NCBI GenBank assembly: GCA_009836625.1
Contig: VXVC01000004.1
Location: forward strand, 891,037 to 955,036
Origin: Holophagales bacterium
Lineage (GTDB): Bacteria; Acidobacteriota; Thermoanaerobaculia; Multivoradales; Multivoraceae
Direction: 5' to 3'
DNA: 64,000 bases
Shown here piece by piece: positions 58,629 to 64,000 of this stretch. The notes beneath the pieces were generated by a model. That model made no database searches and had not been told where the DNA came from. It worked only from the letters and a program-made list of their open reading frames with translations. Numbering within the stretch: the stretch's first letter is position 1; the number at the start of each line of letters is the position of its first letter. The position numbers were made by a program, and so were the translations under genes.

Positions 58629-59681
58629 ATGGACTTTGGACTGACGCAGCCGCAGGAGCTGCTCCGAGACTCGATCGCCCGCTTTCTGGCCCAGGACGTG
58701 GACATCGAGCGGGTCCGCCGCGTGATGGACTCCGAGTCGGGCCGCGACGAGGCGATTCACGGCCAGCTCGGCGACCAGGGGATCACAGGGCTCCTGATCG
58801 ACATGGACCTCGGCGGTTCGGAACTCGGAATGCAGGAGGCAGCGATCGCTGCGCAGGAGCTCGGCCGGGCCGCGGCACCCGTCAACTTCCACTCAGCCTA
58901 CGTGCTGGCGCCGCTGATGCTCGCCGGCGCAGACGCCGGAGATCGGAAGAGTACCCTGCTCAAAGGGATCGCCGAGGGCAGCTTGCTGATCACGCCGATC
59001 CTCGAGGCGCCGGTCGACGACGGACGGATCGAGGGTACCGTCCTCTACGTCCCCGATGCGGCATGGTCCGATGCCTTCCTGCTCGAGACGGCGGGCAGCC
59101 TCTACCTGGTCGACGCTTCGGTCTCCGGCATCGGCATCACACCGCTCGAGACCGTCGACGACACCCGTCGAGTCGCCGAGGTCACCTTTTCCGGCATCGA
59201 CCTGGGAGCGGCCGAGAGCCTCGGCGGCAGCGCCGAGAACACCCGCCGCGCCGTCCAGGCGGCCCAGATCGCCCTCGGCGCCGACGCCCTCGGCGCCGCC
59301 CAGAAGGGCCTGCACATCGCGGTCGAGTACGCCAGGGAGCGCAAGCAGTTCGACCGCGTCATCGGCTCCTTCCAGGCCGTCAAGCACATGTGCGCCGAGG
59401 TGCTGGCCGAAGTCGACCCGGTCCAGTCCCTGCTCTGGCACGCCGCCGACGCCTGGGACGACGGATCCGACGAGATCGACCACCTCGCCCCCCTGCTCAA
59501 GGCCCACGCCACCGACGTCGCCAGCAACGCCGTGACGATGACCACCCAGGTCTTCGGCGGCATGGGCTTCACCCACGAGTGCGACATGCACATCTTCTAC
59601 AAGCGGGCCGGCTACGACCGGCAGATGCTGGGGAATCCGACGGCGCTGCGGGAAGAGGCCGCGGCGGTGATGTACGGCTGA
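58629..59681 (+). CDS. Acyl-CoA dehydrogenase, second of a pair
   Basis: 350 residues, shorter than its partner. The start follows CAAGGAG with good spacing. MDFGLTQPQELLRDSIARFLA opens the N-terminal helix domain. LGGSELGMQEAAIAAQELGRAAAP matches the family, and the C-terminal part has IAVEYARERKQFDRVIGSFQAVKH and TQVFGGMGFTHECDMHIFYKRA. The middle beta domain has lost the EPxxGSD segment (ITPILEAPVDDGRIEG), so FAD binding may be reduced. That fits the minor subunit of a heterotetramer with the neighbour, as seen for actinobacterial FadE26-FadE27-type pairs. Confidence 0.88.
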   Translation: MDFGLTQPQELLRDSIARFLAQDVDIERVRRVMDSESGRDEAIHGQLGDQGITGLLIDMDLGGSELGMQEAAIAAQELGRAAAPVNFHSAYVLAPLMLAGADAGDRKSTLLKGIAEGSLLITPILEAPVDDGRIEGTVLYVPDAAWSDAFLLETAGSLYLVDASVSGIGITPLETVDDTRRVAEVTFSGIDLGAAESLGGSAENTRRAVQAAQIALGADALGAAQKGLHIAVEYARERKQFDRVIGSFQAVKHMCAEVLAEVDPVQSLLWHAADAWDDGSDEIDHLAPLLKAHATDVASNAVTMTTQVFGGMGFTHECDMHIFYKRAGYDRQMLGNPTALREEAAAVMYG

Positions 59682-59691
59682 GTCGGACGCC

Positions 59692-60522
59692 CTAGTCGGC
59701 GACGCCGAACAGCCGCACCATGCTCACCGTCACGCCGATCCCCTCCGCCTCCACCATCGACGGCACGGTGACCCGGACGTCTGGAAAGTCGGCCACCCAG
59801 GACTCGTCGCCGTACTGGCTGTACGTCGCCTCGAAGCGCAAGGCGATCCGGCGGGCGTACTCGCCGCTGCCGAACCGTCTCTCCAGGCCGAGGCCCCACG
59901 TGGTGGCGACCGGATCCACATCGCGGCCGTCGCTCCCGGAAACGAACTCGGAGGCTGAACACGGCTCAGCGTTCAGGCAGCCTTCGAATGTCGTGCTGAA
60001 GCGCGACTTGAAGAGCCGAACGCCGCCGAGCAGGTAGAGGCTCATGTCCCGGGACTGGAGCGAATCCGGCAGGAAGCCGAGCCGCAGGGTCAGGCCATAG
60101 CTGCGCTTCTTGTCGAGGGACCACGCATCCGGCCAGCTCTCGCCCAGTTGCTTGCGGTCGGGCGACGTGCCCACGCCGGCAAGCCGGCCGTCCGGCTCGC
60201 CGCTGTGGAACATGACGTCGAGTTCCGTACTGAGGTACGCGTCGCCGTCGCCGGGGGCCGTGCGGTAGCCGACGACGAAGCCGGCCGCGATATCGACCGT
60301 GTCGGCGGAGTCCTGGTCGTGGAAGACCATGCCGCGCCGCGGCTCCGGCACCAGGGTGTCCGGATCCGTGTTGTCGACGCTCTTCGAGAAGGTGGCGTCG
60401 AACTGCTCCGCCGAGACGGTGTAGCCGGCGTAGAAGCCACGTTCCTGGGCGAGAGACGCTCCGGCCAGGATCAGCAGCGACGCGGCGCCGAGACCCGCGG
60501 CCCTGAGCTTGCGCATCTTCAT
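59692..60522 (-). CDS. Outer-membrane beta-barrel-like protein
   Basis: 276 residues, signal peptide to about LAQER (residue 26). Amphipathic strands recur: GFYAGYTVSAEQFDATF, TVDIAAGFVVGYRTA, AYLSTELDVMFHSG, SYGLTLRLGFLP and ARRIALRFEATYSQYGD, ending with TVSMVRLFGVAD. This is an OmpA/porin-like barrel pattern, without a family I can name. The gene is ten bases from the convergent acyl-CoA dehydrogenase gene, and its ATG is close to the stop of the beta-lactamase-like gene. Confidence 0.65.
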   Translation of the reverse strand: MKMRKLRAAGLGAASLLILAGASLAQERGFYAGYTVSAEQFDATFSKSVDNTDPDTLVPEPRRGMVFHDQDSADTVDIAAGFVVGYRTAPGDGDAYLSTELDVMFHSGEPDGRLAGVGTSPDRKQLGESWPDAWSLDKKRSYGLTLRLGFLPDSLQSRDMSLYLLGGVRLFKSRFSTTFEGCLNAEPCSASEFVSGSDGRDVDPVATTWGLGLERRFGSGEYARRIALRFEATYSQYGDESWVADFPDVRVTVPSMVEAEGIGVTVSMVRLFGVAD

Positions 60523-60532
60523 CTTCTCGCGC

Positions 60533-61879
60533 CTACTCCACGATCGCCTGGTAGGTCAGCACTTCCATCGTCGGACGCAGCGGATAGGTGCCGGTGGGCA
60601 GCAACTGGGTCAGCACCATGGCGACGAGGTCCTCCTCGGTGTCGACGAGGAAGTCGGTCGAAGCGGCGCCGCCCCAGCCGTAAGTGCCGGGCGAGGCCGG
60701 CAGACCGGTCAGCCCGGTGTCGGTGATCGAGTAGCCGCCCAGGCCGTAGCCCATCCCCTCGCTCATCCCCATGTCGAGGTTGAGGCTCGACATGGGCGAT
60801 GGCCCGTAGGCCGACCCCAGGTGGTTGTCCGTCATCAGGGCCACCGTCTGCGTCCCCAGGATCCGCACCCCGTCGAGCTCGCCGCCGTTTGCCAGCATCT
60901 GGGCGAAGCGCAGGTAGTCGCCGGCGGTGGCGACCAGGCCGGAACCGCCCATCTCGACCTTCGGCGGCTTGCGGTAAGCGCTGGTCTCGGGATCGTCGAA
61001 GACGACGATCCCGCCCTCCGGCGTCGGCGCGTAGTTCACGGCGAGACGGTCGAGCTTCTCGTCCGGGACGTAGAAATCCGTGTCGACCATGCCCAGCGGG
61101 TCGAAGATGCGCTCCTTCAGGAAGTCCCGGAAGCTCTGCCCTGAGACGACCTCGACCACGCGGCCCGCGACCTCGAGGCCGACGCTGTAGTTCCAGGCGG
61201 TGCCGGGATGAGCAAGCAGGGGCTGCTTCGCCAACTCCTGCACGTAGTGCTCCAGGTCGTCGTGCGGCACGGCGTCCGCCGAGCCCTCGAGTCCCGCGGC
61301 CGCGTAACTGGCGGCGACCGGACTGGGGATGAAGGTGTAGGTCAGCCCGGAGGTATGGGTCATCAGGTCGCGGATGACGATCGGCCGTCGCGGCGGTTCC
61401 GTCTCCATGTCGTCGCCCTCGCCAGAGACGTAGACCTCAGTGTCGGCGAACTCGGGAAGGACCTGCGCCAGCGGCGTCGATAGCAGGAAGTGGCCCTCCT
61501 CCCAGAGGATCATCAGCGCCGCCGAGGCGACCGGCTTGGTCATCGAGTACATGCGGAAGATCGTGTCCTCAGCCATCGGTTCGCCGGCTTCGACGTCCTG
61601 GTGGCCGCTGGCTTCGACGTGAACGACCTGACCGCCGCGGCTGACCACGGTAACCACACCGGACAGCTTGCCGTCCGTCACGTAGCTCTCGAAGGCCGGC
61701 CGGATGCGGTCGAGCCGTTCGCTCGACATGCCGGCGGTCTCGGGCGCGACGCGCGGAAGGCCGGCGAAGGTCTCGCCGGCGCCGGCCGCGCCACCCGATT
61801 CCTGGGACGCGCAGGCCGCGAGCAGAACGCAGCCGAGTGAAGCCGTGAGAATGACAGTGAAGACTCGTCGTTGGCGCAT
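60533..61879 (-). CDS. Class C beta-lactamase-like serine hydrolase lipoprotein
   Basis: 448 residues from ATG 61879 (GAGAGGAAC upstream). A lipoprotein signal ends with VLLAAC. The beta-lactamase/esterase fold is clear: FRMYSMTKPVASAALMILWEE with the catalytic SxxK (SMTK). The second motif reads NYSVGLEVAGRVVE, where Tyr-Ser-Val replaces YxN, and GWGGAASTDF occupies the third-motif site. Such proteins are usually esterases or D-aminopeptidases rather than drug-hydrolysing enzymes. The in-frame ATG at 61921 would overlap the sialidase-like gene. Confidence 0.87.
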   Translation of the reverse strand: MRQRRVFTVILTASLGCVLLAACASQESGGAAGAGETFAGLPRVAPETAGMSSERLDRIRPAFESYVTDGKLSGVVTVVSRGGQVVHVEASGHQDVEAGEPMAEDTIFRMYSMTKPVASAALMILWEEGHFLLSTPLAQVLPEFADTEVYVSGEGDDMETEPPRRPIVIRDLMTHTSGLTYTFIPSPVAASYAAAGLEGSADAVPHDDLEHYVQELAKQPLLAHPGTAWNYSVGLEVAGRVVEVVSGQSFRDFLKERIFDPLGMVDTDFYVPDEKLDRLAVNYAPTPEGGIVVFDDPETSAYRKPPKVEMGGSGLVATAGDYLRFAQMLANGGELDGVRILGTQTVALMTDNHLGSAYGPSPMSSLNLDMGMSEGMGYGLGGYSITDTGLTGLPASPGTYGWGGAASTDFLVDTEEDLVAMVLTQLLPTGTYPLRPTMEVLTYQAIVE

Positions 61880-61892
61880 GGGGGTTCCTCTC

Positions 61893-63221
61893 TCAGTCGT
61901 TGCCGAGCAGCCAGGCTTCATCGAAGCTCACATGCTTGATGCTCTTGCCCTGACCGCCGTCGTCGAGCGCGCCGGCAACGTGGTAGCTGTAGGTCACGTG
62001 GATGCGGCCGTCCCGTGCCTGGATGACGGACGGGTAGTGGTAGCGGCCGACGCCCTGCTCCTCGCGCTCGATGTAGCGCCGCCGCATGAAGGTCCTGCCC
62101 TCGTCCTCTGAGACGGAGACCGCGAGCTGGTAACGACCGTCGGGAATGTCGTTGTGAACGACGATCCAGCGGCCGCTCGCGAGCCTCAGGACCTCGAGCC
62201 CGGCGCCGGTCTCGACCAGGTCGGGATGGTCGCGGGCGATCGTCCACGTGGCGCCCAGATCCGACGACTCGGCGACGTGAGCCCGCTTCGGCGGCGGGCC
62301 GTTGTCGCGCATGAAGGCGAGCAGCGTGCCGTCGTCGCGGAGCGCGAACGTGGGCTGGATGTTGCCGCCGCCGATGATCGGCTCGCTCATCGTCCAGGTG
62401 TGGCCGCCGTCGTCGCTGTACGTGGCGGAAGCGAAGCTGAAGCCGTCCGAGTAGAGCCCCAGGAGCAGCCGCTGACCGCCCTCGGGCAGCGTCAGGACGA
62501 CCGGATGGGCCCGCGTGAACCAGCCGAGCCGCCGGGTCAGCTTGTCGGCCGCCTGCTCCAGGTTGCGCGCCGCCCAGGCCCGCGAGCGCTCAGGCAGGGC
62601 CGGATCCCTGGCGTCCGCGAAACCCAGGCTCCGGAAGTACTCGTCCGTCCTCTCCGCCACCAGGTCGTGAAAGCCCTCGCCCGGCTTCATGTGGAGCACG
62701 TCCTGCCACTGCCACACCGGCGGCCCGGGCCTGTCGAAGTCGGTCGAGACCTTGACCTTCATCAGGGCGCTCTCCCAGAGATTCGCCTGGATCGTCGGCC
62801 AGAACAGCCACAGCCGGTGGCCGCCCGCGCTCACCGGCTCTAGCAGCAGGGTGCAGTTCGTGTCGGGAAAGCCCGGAGTGTCCGCGAGCAGGAATGGCTC
62901 ACTCCAGGAGGCCGCGCCGGCCCGCAGCCGGGCACCCATGATTCGCACGTCGTCCGATCTGCGCTCGCCCGATCCATGGAACCAGGCCACGAGCAGGTCG
63001 CCGTTCGGGAGTTCGACGACGGAGGAACCATGGTTGTGCCAGCGCTCCAGCGGAAAGATGAGTTCGCCCGCCGGACCCTGACCGGCGGCCGGCAGCGCCG
63101 CGAGAGCGAGCAGCAGGGCCGCAAGCCCCGTCCGGCGCCCGATCCGGCCCGATCTACTCGGCGGCCAGGGAGACACGGATGATCTCCTCGTCGTTCCTCG
63201 CGATGACATGGCGGTTGGCAT
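61893..63221 (-). CDS. Secreted sialidase-like BNR-repeat protein
   Basis: 442 residues at most. The start at 63221 or 63209 overlaps the upstream gene by 56-68 bases, and no good start codon lies between that stop and the signal peptide (GLAALLLALAALPAAGQ). Sialidase features: WHNHGSSVVELPNGDLLVAW at the N-terminus and Asp-box repeats ATYSDDGGHTW, ESSDLGATW and SVSEDEGRTF. The IQPTFALRDDGTLLAFMR and YHYPSVIQARDGRIHVTYSY blades follow. Family members also include exo-alpha-sialidases and glycosyl hydrolases of unknown target. It precedes the beta-lactamase-like gene on the same strand. Confidence 0.82.
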   Translation of the reverse strand: MPTAMSSRGTTRRSSVSPWPPSRSGRIGRRTGLAALLLALAALPAAGQGPAGELIFPLERWHNHGSSVVELPNGDLLVAWFHGSGERRSDDVRIMGARLRAGAASWSEPFLLADTPGFPDTNCTLLLEPVSAGGHRLWLFWPTIQANLWESALMKVKVSTDFDRPGPPVWQWQDVLHMKPGEGFHDLVAERTDEYFRSLGFADARDPALPERSRAWAARNLEQAADKLTRRLGWFTRAHPVVLTLPEGGQRLLLGLYSDGFSFASATYSDDGGHTWTMSEPIIGGGNIQPTFALRDDGTLLAFMRDNGPPPKRAHVAESSDLGATWTIARDHPDLVETGAGLEVLRLASGRWIVVHNDIPDGRYQLAVSVSEDEGRTFMRRRYIEREEQGVGRYHYPSVIQARDGRIHVTYSYHVAGALDDGGQGKSIKHVSFDEAWLLGND

Positions 63222-64000
63222 AGGCCGGATGCGTCCAGTTCACCATCGCGTCAAAGAGCCTGCGCGGACCGAAACCGGACCGCGTCGTCGGTTCGATCAG
63301 CCTGGCGCGATCGATCTCCTGGTAGCCCTCCCGTGAGAAGCGGGCGATGATCAGGTCGCCGAGATCGTTGTTGACGAACCAGCGATCGCCGTGCTTGACC
63401 ATGAAGGCAGCGCCCCAACGGCCCTGGCGGGTCATCTCGTCGCTCTCCCAGAGCCGCGAGCCATCGGCGGTGTTGAGACCCCGGAGCTGGCCGTAGCTGC
63501 AGACGCCGTAGATCGTGTCGCCCTCGAGGATCGGCGTCGTGATCAGGGAGTGAAGTCCCTGCGTCTCCTCCGGCATCTCGCTCCGGCTCTGTCCACGCCA
63601 CAGTTCCCGCACCTCGGGCTTCTCGGAGTCGAACTCGAGCAGCAGCGAACCCCGGTAGAACTGGCTGAAGAGCAGCCGGTCGCCGTCGATCACCGGGGTC
63701 GTCACCGTCATCCCCGAGGCCACTTCCCAGGGAACACTCCAGTAGGCCTCACCGGTAACCGGATTGAGCGAGTTGACCGCCTGCGGCTCCCAGACCACGA
63801 GCTGCTCGACACCGCCGCGCTCGAAGATCATCGGCTGCCCGTAGCCCATCTCCCAGTCGGAGGAAAGCGACCGCCAGACCTCTTCGCCCGTGTGTTTATC
63901 GAAGGCCATCACCTTGCCGTCCGGCTCGGCGCCCACGATCTGGATCAACAGGTCGCCGTGGACGAGCGGCGAGCTCGTGAAGCCCCAGATCGTGATGCTG
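63154..64000 (-). CDS. PQQ-type beta-propeller protein, N-terminal part beyond the window
   Basis: The gene runs off the end of the window; the frame is open to base 64000 (WGFTSSPLVHGDLLIQI before the first visible ATG at 63948). PQQ/BamB-like blades are obvious: VMAFDKHTGEEVWRS, VNSLNPVTGEAYWSVPW, LLLEFDSEKPEV and RGLNTADGSRLWESDE. The C-terminus ends HVIARNDEEIIRVSLAAE. The N-terminal part that would show a signal peptide is not visible. It may be exported and precedes a sialidase-like gene, so a role in carbohydrate or polymer handling is possible. Confidence 0.8.
   Translation of the reverse strand, partial: SITIWGFTSSPLVHGDLLIQIVGAEPDGKVMAFDKHTGEEVWRSLSSDWEMGYGQPMIFERGGVEQLVVWEPQAVNSLNPVTGEAYWSVPWEVASGMTVTTPVIDGDRLLFSQFYRGSLLLEFDSEKPEVRELWRGQSRSEMPEETQGLHSLITTPILEGDTIYGVCSYGQLRGLNTADGSRLWESDEMTRQGRWGAAFMVKHGDRWFVNNDLGDLIIARFSREGYQEIDRARLIEPTTRSGFGPRRLFDAMVNWTHPAYANRHVIARNDEEIIRVSLAAE

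Noticed and set aside
60533..61879. Antibiotic-resistance beta-lactamase
   Set aside because: The second and third active-site motifs differ from class C beta-lactamases; an esterase or peptidase role is more likely.

Overview
The window is GC-rich, densely coded DNA from a Gram-negative-type bacterium. It carries an outer-membrane TonB-dependent receptor, an OmpH/Skp-like periplasmic chaperone, several signal-peptide or lipoprotein precursors and small beta-barrel candidates. The family mix recalls Acidobacteriota such as Thermoanaerobaculia: TonB receptor with a carboxypeptidase-like N-terminal domain, LVIVD and PQQ-type propellers, tandem amidohydrolases, a haem/copper monooxygenase-like protein and a Bat-type MoxR/VWA operon. 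That placement is inference; no rRNA, tRNA, CRISPR array or transposase was seen.

Layout. 1-3661: end of a dihydrolipoamide dehydrogenase gene and two secreted beta-propeller proteins. 3658-11398: a tightly overlapping operon (unknown acidic membrane protein, MoxR ATPase, DUF58 protein, BatA-like protein, double-VWA protein). 11409-14339: a frameshifted secreted leucine-rich-repeat/Calx-beta protein coupled to a ROK sugar kinase. 14429-16750: haem/copper monooxygenase-like protein, BolA and a CGFS glutaredoxin with a second domain. 16849-24199: a sugar operon ending in xylose isomerase and xylulokinase. 24205-27248: DUF3014 protein and a CoxE/MoxR-like pair. 27401-31161: sirtuin, Hsp20 with clear promoter and terminator, S1-domain protein, DUF1820 protein and OmpH. 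31183-38550: two coupled amidohydrolase genes (one frameshifted), endonuclease III, an M20 hydrolase and a TlpA-like lipoprotein. 38741-41633: a Phd/VapC-type toxin-antitoxin pair, PdxA, an F420-type (DDN) oxidoreductase and a decayed sulfatase.

41776-56092 is the most unusual part. Five LuxR-type regulator genes of one paralogous family lie head to tail on the minus strand (four full length, one reduced to the HTH). They run into two secreted proteins that share a C-terminal module also found on the LRR protein at 11.4 kb. A TonB-dependent receptor is divergent from the head of the array. Four copies of a short imperfect inverted repeat (TCGCCCCC...GGGG) lie upstream of genes in this region. 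One is placed where a LuxR-type activator would bind, over the -35 position of the array promoter. The regulatory link is my hypothesis.

56112-64000: M24 peptidase, a pair of acyl-CoA dehydrogenases, an outer-membrane barrel candidate, a class C beta-lactamase-like lipoprotein, a sialidase-like BNR protein and a PQQ-type propeller protein that runs off the end. Two of the gene disruptions (near 11982 and 34980) are single-base frame changes in GC-rich runs and could be sequencing errors.
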